64,000 bases of DNA from Neelides folsomi (lineage: Eukaryota > Arthropoda > Collembola > Neelipleona > Neelidae), in contig JAQGBZ010000148.1 in assembly GCA_034687125.1 (NCBI GenBank), positions 62,001 to 126,000 on the forward strand, read 5' to 3'. Below the pieces are notes generated by a model. That model was not told where the DNA came from and searched no databases. It was given only the letters and a program-made list of their open reading frames with translations. Shown piece by piece: positions 33,311-54,700 of this stretch. Within the stretch, counting starts at the first letter, position 1. Every line of letters begins with the position of its first letter. A program made the position numbers and the translations under genes.

Positions 33311-34698
33311 TTCCTATTCCTCCCCCGCTATGTTAAGACTGACAGTTTATTTAAATAAATATCATTTCCACTCATTTAATAATTAGGAACTATTTTAAAG
33401 TCAATTCCAATTTAATGACAATTTATTCATTGACTGTTTTTCCAATGATGTTTTATAATTTAAACAGATGTATTTTTACTTATCCATTTCTTATTTTGTG
33501 CCACCTGTGGTGAGCATTTTTATATTATTATAAAAGTATAACTCTAATTAACTAATTATTCTCATTAATTATATACTTAGTTATATTTATATTCACCAAT
33601 ACCTCGGTGTGTCTTCCCTGGAGAAAAAAGGTTGAGAAGAATCGAAGAACTCAAAAATCCATTCTTTATATTCTGTTACTTCTTTTGTTAAATTGAATAA
33701 ATAAACTTTGATATTCGTTTAATCTACTTTTCATTTTTAATGATCATAATTCAACCAAATGAACTTTATATGCAAAAAAATAAAATATAAAATAATCAAA
33801 ATTCGCAATTTTCAATACAGTCAATTCAATACAATCATTTAAGCGTATACAAGTAGTCATATCATATCAAATTTGCTAGAATCGCAAATCGCAATTAACG
33901 GCCAATTGTGTAAACAACAATAGATGGTTTTATTCTATTCATAAATAAATCATCTGTTTGTGCCGTGATAGGAATTTTTCCAAATCCATAGTTTTTTATC
34001 TAAATCTCCACTTGAAAGATTTTAACAATTTGAAGTGTTTGTTTCTTCACTCCTCGTAATCAATCAAAGTAATTGACATTTAATTCAAATCAAATCAAAT
34101 CAACTTCAACTTTCAACTCTAACAATAAATTAACAATTTCAAGTGGCTTCATTCGACAGCCGACTGATTTTTGTTTTTGTGGCTTTAATGAGAGACAGAA
34201 TGAGATTTAATTTTGATGTAAATGTAAATGATTTTCAGCTCCATCAGCGTTATTTATTAAAAGTGCAAACTAACGATAAAAGTCGCACTTAAAATATTAA
34301 AATCCATAAATTACACATTGAGTAATTATAGTTAAATTAGTTAAATAAAGTTAAATTGGTACACTTTATGGTATTTATAGAAATTTTTCATATTAAACTT
34401 TACATTAAGCATAAGTAAATATAACGTTTATGGTACCTTAATTAACATTATAACCTTAAGCTCTTTTGTACGTTGATAGTAAGTTGAGCGTTAAATTAAA
34501 TTATGTTAAAAATGTATAGGAAGTTAAATGCTAAAGGCACTTGGTACATTTGATTATTAATTTACCTTAAATATAAATATGATCAAAGTGAATATCAAAA
34601 GTATTAAAAATCAACAATTTAAAAAATGAACATTGAATTTTGGCCGTCATGAAATTTAAATTTAAAAGTAAGATTAAAATTAAGATTTTCTATCAAAT
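33311..34698. other. Convergent intergenic region between SWIB gene and RAD51
   Basis: About 1.4 kb of A+T-rich DNA between two gene ends that face each other. AATAAA at about 33352 suits the SWIB gene. A second G+C-richer patch at 33595-33660 (ACCTCGGTGTGTCTTCCCTGG) has no open frame of note. Nothing else is seen. Confidence 0.45.
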
Positions 34699-42286
<7,588 letters not shown>

Positions 42287-42764
42287 GTCAAGTTCACAAC
42301 CCCACAATTAAACAAAATAACAAATATTGATAAATTAACTATGAATTAAACAATTAAATGGGAATTAAACTGGAATTAATTAAGGGGTCAAAATCAAAGT
42401 CAGAAGTTTCTCAATTGATGTAAATGTGTATAAAGTTGTGCAGAAAGTTTTTGGTTCTCTTGGCGGGTGAAGGTGAAGGAGGGAATAGTTTGATTGGCTG
42501 GGGCGTATCTAGCTCCTCCCCTTTGGTTCTCTTCAAAGAGGGTGAGGTTTGGGATGTGAAAGTCACTTCTCACCCAACACCCGCCCCAACCACACGTGGA
42601 AATTACAAGTGGCCCTTTAATCATAATTAAATATTTTAAAGTTCTTCATCATCAACTTCAACTTCAACCTCATCAACTTCGACGACGATTTCGACTTTGA
42701 CGACGACTTCGACGATTCAGATTGAGATTCCGATATTTGGTGAAGAAATAGGAAAGTCAATGCG
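42287..42764. promoter_or_regulatory. Bidirectional promoter between RAD51 (-) and NANP (+)
   Basis: The two start codons are only 478 bases apart, head to head. A G+C-richer core at 42455-42600 contains TTGGCGGG at 42460-42467, which fits an E2F-like site and suits an S-phase gene such as RAD51, and CACACGTGG near 42591, an E-box (CACGTG). The 42640-42720 stretch is a drifting ATTCGACGACTTC and CATCAACTTCAAC triplet-rich repeat, probably NANP 5-prime UTR. Sites are read by eye only. Confidence 0.65.
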
Positions 42765-45700
42765 ATGCGTGGAGAAAGGACTCCGAGTGCCCGGATCTCC
42801 GCGATCCTCTTCGACCTCGACAATACCCTAATTGAAACCCGAAAGGCAGATTCCATTACATGTCAGAAGGTAAGATCTCTCCACCCATTTCCGCCCCCTT
42901 CTTGACCCCACCCCCCACATTGACCTTTGACTGTGTTTGATTTAATTTTAAATTTACAATTTATTGTAAATCTCCAATCGCCCAAACTCTCTTCCATCGA
43001 CTCCTCAAACGATCAAAAATGAAAATTATGATTAAATCTCGACTCTGTGGGTAAAACAATAAATTGTTGTTTCAATCTCCCGTCCAAACCTCTTTTTATT
43101 AAATTATAAAATTTATTATTGCTTTCAATTTTGACTATTTTATATTATTTAATCAATTTTTGCAAATAGTCAATTTATGCAAATAGTCAATTTTTGCAAA
43201 TTAGTCAAAAGACTTTTTTGAGATTTGTTTCATATTCAACTTTTATTTTTATGCATTTTATTCTGTTTTTACAAGTTTTAATTGGAATTTTGTCCCTCTT
43301 GAGTAAAGAATTGATAATAATTAAATGAGTAATTTGGGGATAATTAATGAAATCGAACGACACCTTCGCTCATGGCTTATTTCAATTTCGCAATTTCGCA
43401 AAAAGATTTTCTTTCTCTTCCAATAATCCACATCTTTTTGCACACATATAAAAATATTGTTGGACTCGAACGGTCTTCTGCTCCATTTGTATGTCTGTCT
43501 AAATATCCGAATGTTGAATGGTGAATATTTAACTATTAGTATGTTATAAGAATAGTTAAATTAGAATAATTGAAATAATTTCATCATGAATACAATTAGT
43601 ATAATAGTCTAGAATATAATTATTGCAAGTTCATTAAGCTCAAATTGAATTCATTTAAAATTGCAACTTCCATATGCTTCGTTTCATAAATAATCCATTT
43701 TGCATCAAATTGACTTTAAGCATCAAAATTTTCTCAACTTTCTCTTACCATTTTTCATTTTGAATTCAATTACATAAATTACACTCATGAATAAAAAATA
43801 ATAAAGAGTGTATTAAATTGAGTTCACAATCAGCTGTTCTTTTAATGTAATTAAAGCCCTATATTGTACGGGTAAAATTCGCGATTTGGGGTAAAAATAT
43901 TGTAAAAAAAGTTAAATAACAAAAGAGCGAGTTTTCGCAAATAAATCCAAGTTATGATTTTTATATCAAATCTTTCAATTTTAACATATTTCGCATGGGT
44001 TTAATCATAAAGGTTTAAAATAAGCCGTTTTATAATTTACAAGTTAATTTTAAATTAGTGTGATTTTACAGTTAATTCAAGTTACAGTTAATTTAGTTAA
44101 AGTTAGTTAATTTAGTTTAAGTTTACAGTCAATGTTGGTTAATTTAGCTAATGTTATTTAATATTATTTAATGTTAGTCATTTTGCAAATATAGTTAATT
44201 TTAAGGTTTCATTTGAAGTATCTGTCTGGAATAAGTTTTTGCCCGTGTTTTGTTCCTCTTTGTGTTGGCGAAATCGATTTAGTTGGAAAATGATTCAAGC
44301 GCAGGAGTTTTTGGCATTTGCTGCAGACGCACGGCATTTAATTGCTCATCCTCCCATTTCCTTTTTTCTCTCACAATTCAACTCACCCAAAGGAAGATAA
44401 AAAATTGGCATAAACATCAAGTCATCAATCCAATTGGTCTCATTCATATAATTACATATAAAAAGCCTCATGGGCGAAATCATAATTTTGCAATGTTCGG
44501 AATGTTACATTCCCCAATGAGCTCATCTCATAACAATTCTAATAATTATAAAAATGTAAAAATGATTATTTTTCCTACCTGTGCTATCTAATTGATAAAG
44601 AGATTTCTGCTCAAGTTGTCAATCAACTCTTTCCATGTTTCGCATGTTTCGCATGTGCAAAATCTAATTTATTAATTTCATTTCAAATCTTTACAAAAAT
44701 GTGGCAAGGTAGAAGGAATTATAAAAATCATACTTCATAAAAATACATTCGCCAATTGTAAATTTTGCAAATTGATCCATTTCATTGAGGTACTTTAATT
44801 ATACATTAGGATTTTATACTTTAATTATACTTAACTAAATGGACTTTCTAAATCCATTATAATTATCAGCTTTTCCTCATTTTCCAATCAGGTGTTGGAA
44901 TAAGTTAAGTATGAATTTGGCAAATTATTGTAAATTATTTATTCCGCCCTTTAAGGACGTAGACGTCAATAGCTCAAATTATTATATGAAACAGTCGATT
45001 GAATCGATGTACACAATGTACCTTAAAAGACACACACGCAAAACCCCCAATTAACTCAATTAAAAAAACTACCTCAAATTTCCAATAAGTGAATTAATTG
45101 ATTCCAATCAAATCTAATTAAATTCAATTCTTGTCCTGTTCACCTCAATTTTATTTATTCATGAGAATTGATGATGTTTGGGAATTTTGCGATGTTGAGA
45201 ATTTGTAATTCAATTTCTGCGAACTTCCTCCTCTACTTTCTTTAAGGACTTTGAATCAACTCAATTTTGATTCCACTCAACTTGCAAATCAACTTTGCAA
45301 ATCATTTCCAATTTCCAACCTCTAACCTTTGCGTCATATTTCTTAAAACTCAATTTGGATCCATTTGATTCAATTTGATTCAATGGAGAATAATTTTCTA
45401 TACATACAAAATTGTATACACTGTACACAATTGTATATATTAAGAAATATTCCTTGATTTCAAATTGTATAAAATAGTATTTTATTTGCAGTTTACAAAT
45501 TGATACTATTCAAATATTGCAATTTATTTTATAGATAAAATTATATATTTATTTATTCATCGGAATATTCGAATTTCGGAATTCGGAATTTCGGAATCCC
45601 TTTGACTGAGTTTAATTTTAGCCGATTTGGATTGAATATGGAATTTCCCCGAAATCCATTTTTAGAGAAATTCTTATGATTTTGGTCAAAGGAGCGGAAA

Positions 45701-48700
45701 GATTGTGGGAATATTTCTAAAAGGATTTTTCTTAAGGATGGATTTTTCCTTTATTGATTTCTCCATCGGTCGATTTGTCATTTTTTGTGCTTGGCGGTTC
45801 TTGGGAGTTTTTGGTGAAAAGGAAAGGTCAAAGAAGGAAAGATTTGAGATTTTGAGTGTTGAAAGAGATAGGGAAAAGAAGAGATTTTCCCAATTTTGAC
45901 ATTGTTTGAAGGTGGCGAAGTTTTATTGATTTCCACTCAAGGCCTTGGCCCAAGGACTTGACCAAATAACGGAAAACCATTTACTGTAAATTATTACCAT
46001 TTAACCTCAATCCACAGACTCATTGTCAGACGGATCTCCCTCCAATTAATAAACAGTTAAATAATTAAACCTCAATTGCTAAATATCAATTAAATATCAA
46101 TTATCTTTAATTGCAAAAATTATAATCTTCACTATCTCAATCTTTCTTTTGAGTTAATAATTGGGAGTTAATAGCTAGGATTTAATAACAAGGAGTTAAT
46201 TGCAGAGTTAATAACAATTAAGTTAATAACCAGGATTTGGAAATTAACTTTATAATCTTTCTTAACTTTTTCATTTCCTTATTTTTCCCATTTAGTTAAT
46301 TGGAATTGGATTTATAAATTGATTGGATTTATGAATTATGAATTGATAGGATTGATTTAATTTACTTAATGGATTTAATTTAATTATGAATTAAATGAAT
46401 GAATAATCATGTTTTTTGTTTATGGTTATGAGTTTCTGATGTGGATTGATTTCCCCAACCGGATGATGTTCCCATTTTTTTACCAATTTTAATCGCCCAG
46501 TCGCCACATGTGTTTTGATAGGACTGACGAATTGAGTAATGTAATTCATTCCATTCATAATTCATAAGGGCTCTGATTCCAAGACCTTAAATGCACATAA
46601 ATATCATCAATATCGAAATGACATTAAGAGAGAAAATGGTTTTGTGTCTGGAGGTTTTGTGTCAGTTGTCAGACATGTCTGGGTTTCTCCATTGATAAAT
46701 AATCCATTGATGTCTATTGAATTATAACTATTTCTATTCCATTTATTCTCCAATTATTCGATACTTATTTTGTACTTATTTTCTATGCTTATTTTGTAAG
46801 TCTCATTTTATGCATTAAATATAATGAAATTATATTAATGTAGTTAATGCTACATTTAATGGAATTGTAAAAGTAGAACTCGCTGAATTGACATTTGAGA
46901 CATTTTGAAAGAAATTATTGCTGAGTTGATCAAATTGCAACTTACAAATGGTTTTGTTATTTTCCATTAATGAACAATAACCAAAGCGTGTTTGGAGATA
47001 AATAAAATGAAATTTAAGCACGAATAAGCAAATTCTCATAAATATTCATTGTTTAGATATTCGTTCAAATATTCACTTAAATATTCATTTCAATGTTCAC
47101 TTACATGGTAAATATTTAATATTATTTATAAGGAATATGGTGAATATTCATAAATTGGAAATAAAAATGTTTTAAAAATTTTGTTTTAAATGAGAAGGTA
47201 AAGGTATTTGGTTAATGTTCATTTCATGAGAAATTTAATGTCTTTTTTCGCCAACGTTGCGAATTGTTCAAATAGAAATTGAATTTATGAATTGAAATGA
47301 GAAATTATCGGGTTTTCAATTCGTGGAAAGTTTTTTCCATTCGAACTCAGGTTCCTATATTTATCATATTAGGAGAATTTTCAAGTCATCGATCTCTTTT
47401 ATTGAAGAAACATTTAAATTACATTTTTATTAATTTTTTAGATTCAATTTAAAGGATTCTATTTGACTTTAATACTAAAATTTTTTTAAATATGATATTT
47501 ACACAAAATATTAAATGGACCATTGCGCATAATTTTCCTTCAGGCCCTTTACCTTTATAACATATTGACATTTTTTACATTTTTGGCTAATTTCATTCAA
47601 ATTCATATTTAACACACAAGGCATTTAACTGCATTTAATTTAAATCTTACAATTAGAACACTTACACACGATCCATTTATGAATCTTGCCACATTTATGA
47701 ATCTTCGAATCTGCAAAGGTAATTAAGGTTTTATTAATTTATGTGAATTTATTACATGTTGAGAAGCACGAGAGTTGTTTGCCAACATTTGACATTCTCC
47801 ATTTACACATGCCATTCATTTAATAAGGTTTCTTAATGAGCTGGAGTTAAGTAAAGATTCCCCAACACTTGAACAAACATTTAATGACCAAGTTGATGAA
47901 ATGTGTTGAGACGATTAATTTTACAAGGTTGCGTGTATAAACAAATGGTCTTTATTTTAAGGTTAAACAACTTGTTAATAATTTAAATATATATAAATTG
48001 TATGCAATTATTATTGTTCTAATTATTATTTTAAATTAAATTTCGAGTGGAGTAATTGTGAAATTAAATGAAATGTATTTTGTAAATAAGATTATAATTA
48101 AATGTAGTTGCTAAATGTAATCAATTATAATTAATAAGGTTTAATAGTTAATTATAATTAGTGGTTAATCATAGTTAAATTATTTAACTATATTTGTGTA
48201 TTTAAATGTAATTGAAAATTTAGTGTAATGAGAGTAATGAGCTAATGAGATATTATTCAATGGTTGAGGGTAATATTGTACTTTAAAGATTAGTTGATGT
48301 TATTTACTGCTTTCCTATCTCTTCTTTTTCAAAGTCCGGTTTGCTCATTTATTTTTATTTCTCAATCAAAGTTAACTTTGCATTTAAATATTTAACTTTA
48401 ATTAAATTGCTCTTATCGTATTTCTTATCATATTTTTATAAAGTCGTTTTTTATATTTATTTTATCCCATTACATAAATTGTTTTGATTTCTATTCGTGT
48501 AGTTCAGTAAATTATTTCGTCCTTCTAACTTCAGACTTCAGCTGAGGTGAGGATTTTTTGGAATTGGCTTTTATGTCTTTTTTATCTTCTTTATTAACTT
48601 TTATCGTTATTAGAAGTCTTCAATTTCCACTTGAGAAGGTCAAGGTGGACATTTGGAAGATTGCAATATTTCAATTCCATTTATTTCATCAACTTCATTT

Positions 48701-51700
48701 CGCGAACTTCATTTATTTCAACTTCATTTATTTCATGAACTTTATTTCATCGACTTCATTTCATGGCTCAATAAGTTTTTGATGAGTGCAGATATTTTTT
48801 TGATCTGAAACCTTCATTTGACACGAACTGCTCGGAAGCTCGGAATTGCCTTAAGGAAAGACTAAAGACATTTTTTTTATCAAAGAGCTTTTTTTATTTA
48901 ATAACTTCTTCATCAACCCTTTTATAAGTTTTATACACTTTGTGAGGATTTGTTAGAGTTGAGTTAAGGTTGAGTTAAAGTTGAGTGAATGGATGTAATC
49001 AAGTTAAGTAGAGTACTAGTAATTTAATATAATTCTCTCTCTTTCAACTCTCCTGGAAATGGGAAAAGACAAGAAGGGACTTTAACTACACTTAATTGAA
49101 AGAGTCATGCGAAATGGCTATTAATTTATATTTACAAAGTTTTTAAAAATCCATCACGTTTTCCTTCACTATTCGCAAATGCAAAAAATTCATTAGTCAT
49201 AATCTTTCATAATGGAAAAATGGAAAAAATAAAAAGGGTGACAGAAAGGAAATTAATCCTTTAATGTAACTTTACATTTACTTACATTATAGGATTAATT
49301 TCCAAATGTGCCAAAAATGGAAATGTGACCAAGTTTTGATAAGTTTTTGTTAAAAGGTTTTTGATGGAAAAATTGATTTTATTTCTCATATTTGTGAAGG
49401 TCAGAACTTTTGGCAAGTTTGCGAAAGTGTTGAATAATATTATATTGGAGAAAACTGAGAGAGATTGCAAAAACATATATTTAATATTATGGCAATATGG
49501 ATATGGATATATAAACCATATTTTATATAGACATAAGCTTATATGCAGAAAATATATGGCGAAAATATCGATTTGCCGAAAAATCATTTTCAGTGGCAAT
49601 GTCAAGGGAGAATTGGGGTTTTTAGGATTTTGGTTTCGCCGATGCAAATCGAGTTTTTTATGTGAATCAATTTCCTTTGATCTCTCGGAGAACTCCGAAT
49701 TTGAATGAGTTTGGAAGTGGATTGTTTGAGTTTTGTGTTAATTCTTCCACACTGCGGCGGTTTGAAGAGAAATCGATGAGTCTTTTTAGGGGTCTTCTTG
49801 AAGGTTGGAGGAAACTCGGGATCTGCCCTTTCCCAGCTCCTACGTCATGCAAACTCCCTTCAATTTCATCCCAATTTACTTTCTTGTTTTAATACACTCA
49901 GGAAATTGAGGAACTCTGATGATATTTTATTTATTTTTCAAAATTGGATTTCGCTCACAATATTTATAAACATTGCCATTTTTCAAGTTTATTAAATAAG
50001 TTTCAAGTTTAATAAAACAATGTAATAATATCAAATTATCGTTCAATTTTGTTGAAATTTTAATAAATTTTATTAAATTGAGTTTAAATTAATATGAGCT
50101 ATAATACAGTGTATACTGATATCTGTATGGCAATTTTTATATACTGTATATTACATATCAAATACAGTAGTTTACAGTATATTCTATACTGTATTTAATG
50201 TGTATATTTTTCATATATTGAGATATATTGCTATTTTATTATTTATGTATAGTTTGGCCTTTCAGTTAAAAGTTTGTCTAAAAATAAGTTGTAATGATGA
50301 AAAATGGGGAAATTCTCCCTCAGTTTGTTTCATCCACATCGGATCCTTCAAGGCTTCTTTTCATTCGGTTAGGTTGAAGGAAATTTTAGTTCAATTTCCA
50401 AGAATATGTAAACTTTATTTTTCCCAGTTGGTTGAGTTTTGTTGAGTTTGTTCATTGTAGTGAATTTGAAGGGAAATTCATTCTTTATTATTCTTAAAAT
50501 TTGTTTAACTTTCTTCGTCCTCACTCCTCAGTGTTTAGATCCAACGTGTTAGATCTAACGTTGAAGGATCCTACGGTGAAGGATCCAAACGGTGAAGGAT
50601 TCAACTGCGGAGTTTTGGCTAAAGAATTGTTTACGGTTCAAGCTGAGGAAAAGAAATTTAAATATTCTGAGAACTCCAAGTTTAAACATCTTTTCAACAC
50701 TCAGAATAATCTAATAAATATCTCACAAAAATCCGAGAAAAATCCGAGAAACCCAAGTTCATTACATTTAAGTATAGGAAACTTCTCTATCAAATCCTCT
50801 CTATAGCTCTTTAACATCCATTTATATCAGTCAATTATGTAGGTGGAATTTATTTTTTATTTAGGATAAGGCCCATTAGATTTAGTTGATTAAAAAGACA
50901 TTAGGAATATAGGAGAATGATTTTACATACAACTAACAATATAGTTACAATACCTATATAGGGAATCTTATATAGAGAAAATGACTCTGTATACTTATAT
51001 GTATTTACAGATATTGTAAATTCCTATTTAGCTAGTGTATTTTAGAGGGACGTGTTTTTTGCCAAATGTGAGTGATGTTCATGTTCGGGGATTTTGTCCC
51101 GGTCTTTGATCTACGGGAGGAGTGAGGGAGAACTTAAATGGAAGTTGGAAAGTTAAAAATAGTGGGGATAAAAATACCCGGGGACTTCCCCCGTCTCCCT
51201 CACTCACCCGGATAAACCACCAATTAAAGACTCTTCCGCATACTCCCGCACATATTCCTCCATTTTTAATTCACCTTGTCTTCCTTTTATTAAATTACCT
51301 TCACATCTCACTTGGAAAAAGATTTCCTCAAGGGTTGATCAATTTCAGTAAATTGAGTTCTTCACTTGGCTGCTTCATTTAGACCACAAATTCTTAATTC
51401 TCGCAAATTCTCATTTCTCACAAATTCTTCTTCTTTAATTCTCACAAAGGTAAAATTGAATTATATTGCAATTTTCCAGATTTAAAATTCACCTAATAAC
51501 GTTTCATTAATTATTTTCATTATTAAATTTTAAATTAAATAATTCTTCGTCTTTTAGCAAAATTAAATAATATAGAAAATTATTTTAAAGTTGTGCATGA
51601 ATATTTAAATTTTGTAAATTCTAAAGAAGTTAACTTATTTAACTTATCTATTCGAGTATTAACTTAACTATTAATTAATTATTAACTATTTGTATTAAAT

Positions 51701-54700
51701 AACTTAAGTTAATATTGTTAAATGGAGTGGAATTAAGTTTTAAATATTAGTTTTTGGAAAGAGTGTAATTGTTAAAAATGACGTTGAAGGTTTAAAATGG
51801 CGGTTGAGCCGGCTGTGGCCAAATGCATCTCTGCGTTGGAATCGGCCAAAAACGACACGGAAAAACTCGGAGCTTTGTTTTTAGTCACGAAAGTTGTAAA
51901 GGGCAAAGTGTCCCCTTCGTCCCGCGTCGCTCTGTTCAACGCAATCGGATTCAAGTTTTTAGTCCGACTCTTAAAATCCCCGCCGTCCGACGATGCCCCG
52001 CCGCTCCTCTGCAAATCAATTGCACTTTCAATCCTTTCTGCATTTTGCTCCGAGCCGTCAATTGCGGAATCTTCCGAACTCCACGATTCGATTCCCATCT
52101 TCCTCAAGATCCTCACCGATGCCAAGGAAGACGAAGAAGACGATCAAATGCTCATGATCATATCGGAAACTTACAATTGTTTAAAAGCCATTGCGGGAAC
52201 CGAAAAAGGGAAAATCGCACTTGCCAAAACCCAAGGAATTAAAACATTAGCTGAATTGTATTTGAAGCAAAGTTTCAATTCGGACGAAGGGCTCTGCGTA
52301 ATTAAACAAGTCGGGATCAGTTTGGGACCTTTGACCTTTGAAGCTTCCCCTGAGACTTTTACAGAATTGATGGACAGATTGGCCCTTCAGTTTGAAGCCG
52401 ACGATGGGGAACATAAATTCGAACTTGTTGGATTTATGGCAGGAATTGTGCCAACTTGCAATGTTTCTGGTGAAGCCATTGAGGACGGCTATTGGCCAAA
52501 AATATTGCTAAAAGCATTGGTCGAAATTTTATCTTCTAAACTTGGCGAAAAACAGCGAAATCCATCGTTGCAATTAGCGTCTTCGTTATTGACCACTTTG
52601 GGTGTTGATTGGATGATTAGGAGCGGAAGTGAAGAAGAAGGCAAAGCTTATCAATTTTTAGTCCTTTTGGTCCATCTGTCTTGTATTGAGGTCAGAATGG
52701 GGTTGGAGGATCGCACAGTGGAGAAGGTTTTGCCAATTGAGGATTTAATCGCCGCTTGTTATGCAATTATCGAAACCACTGTGAGATTCATGGCCGGGAA
52801 TCATTTCGAGAATTTGGAAGAAAAACAAAAAGAGCAAGTTTACCATTCACTTAAGGGAGCTTTCTCCGCAATTGTGAATTTTATTAATTTATTGCGAAAA
52901 GAATCCGAAACGAAAAAATGGGACGGGCGGAGGAAATTACTTGCGATTGCATCTGTGAGAGTTTTGGCTTCGTGGATCGCCGACGAGAGTCAGTCCATGA
53001 AGGATGAAATTTTCCGCCAATTGCCATTTGTGCTCAAATTGGTCTTTGAGAGTTTTGAGGAAGCTGAGAATAATATGACAACTGAGGAAATGGTTTTGGC
53101 TGAACAGGGAAAATCAATTGAGCCGTTATGTCCAGACACGCTTTGCATGTTACTTCCGGCATTGTGCCATTTAACTGCGGAGGAAAAAGGTGTTTGTATT
53201 TTATTAGAGGCTAAAGGTGAAGAAATTCTATTTAAATTGCTCTCACATAATTGGTCAGTTTATAAAAATTTGAAAGAGGCCCTCGAACGTAAATCCCGGC
53301 CCGGGAAGAAAAAACCCCAACAATCCAAAGGTCCAGAAATTAATTACGAAAAAATCCAGGTCAATTTGCTAAAGGTCAGAACTGCACTTAATAACACATG
53401 CAATTTATTTATCAATATGACCGTCCTTGACCCGGAGCTGGTGTCAATAAGTCAAATCATGGGTCAAGTTATGCGATGGGCTTTTGGAGCATTGCCGTGT
53501 TTGAGTTCCAGCGAAGCGGAAAAGGAATTGGTTTTGTTGGCTAATACATCGGCCCTGGGATTGCTATTATTACTCCATGTTGTGAAAAAGGCGGCTGATG
53601 CTGTGGCCGGGGGACGACCTCTGACCCCTGAGGAAGAATTTATAAGTTCGAGATTGATGAGCGGGGCGGACAATGGCGTGTTTCGATTTGGCCAAGCCGT
53701 GACGAGATTTGTTTGGGATGCACATTTACCCGACGAGAGCCAATCGCCACCTGCGTTGATTTTGACGAATAATTACCGGATCGTGTGGGGGGACGTGAAA
53801 GAGATGTGGTTTTTGAGTCTGCAGACGGTCGGGGGATTATTTGAGATTTTGCCATGGTTGGGAGACTTCGGGGCCGAGTCGGGATTTTTGGACGCGTTGA
53901 TGACCAATTTGAGTGTGGCTTATAAGAACCGGATTGATTCCTCGACTCTGGCGGCTTATGAGGATTTCTTGTGTGCGGGGTTGAAGGCGAAGAGTCCGGC
54001 GGCTGTGAAGATCATAAGGGAAAAAGGAATCAAATTGGCAACTTCACACCATTTGAAGATTTTGGGCAAATTGATTAGGGACATGGACTTTGAGGAAAAA
54101 GTGGCAAGTGAGAAGGGAGGAGAAGATGAGTGAAAGTTTAATAAAATTAATTATAATTAAAGTCAATTAAAATTAAAATTAGCTATTTGTTAATTAAAAT
54201 TAATTTATTAATTAAGTTCAGTTTTAATATTAATTTTATTTTAAAGATTATTGAAGTTTAATTGAGCAGTTTGAATGTGTACCGATTTTTAGCATTTTTG
54301 AGTCTCAGCTTTTTATTAATTTTTTTGTATTTCTCAATCGTGCCAAAATCTTTTTTATTAACAGTTCTTAATTTCCTATCTTTTCTTTGCAATTGATTAT
54401 AATTAATTATAATTATACATGATTGTTAATTATGTAGTTTTACATTTACATTTATTATTTACACATTTGAATTGTCTGATATTGAGTTTGTTTTTTGGAA
54501 TAATGTGCATTTAAGTTAAGTTAATGGAATTGTTGTGAGTTAAAGTGTATAAATAAAGGTAAAATTGTTAGTTAATTTCATGAAACTAATGATAATTAAA
54601 GTTAAAGTGCATTTAAGTGGATTCTGTAATTAAGAATTTAAATGATAAATCTGACATTTAAAGTATGTTTATGAGAATTATTTAATGAAATTGTCCAATT

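Larger units (their letters stand above)
42870..51059. other. NANP intron 1, portion before neurochondrin
   Basis: About 8.2 kb, nearly all A+T-rich and gene-free. Points of note: a three-copy 17-base repeat at 43157-43208; TCGGAATT words at 45555-45600; CAACTTCATTTATTT repeats at 48671-48765; a G+C-richer spot at 49740-49850 with TACGTCA (CRE-like) and ATGCAAA; TACTGTA/TACAGTA words at 50105-50200; and three copies of ACGGTGAAGGATCC at 50558-50603. The longest frames (49282-49708, both strands) overlap antisense and look random. Confidence 0.45.

Noticed and set aside
49282-49708. Two overlapping antisense frames of 115 and 121 codons in the NANP intron
   Set aside because: Mutual antisense overlap in A+T-rich DNA, no domain and no splice context; they look random.
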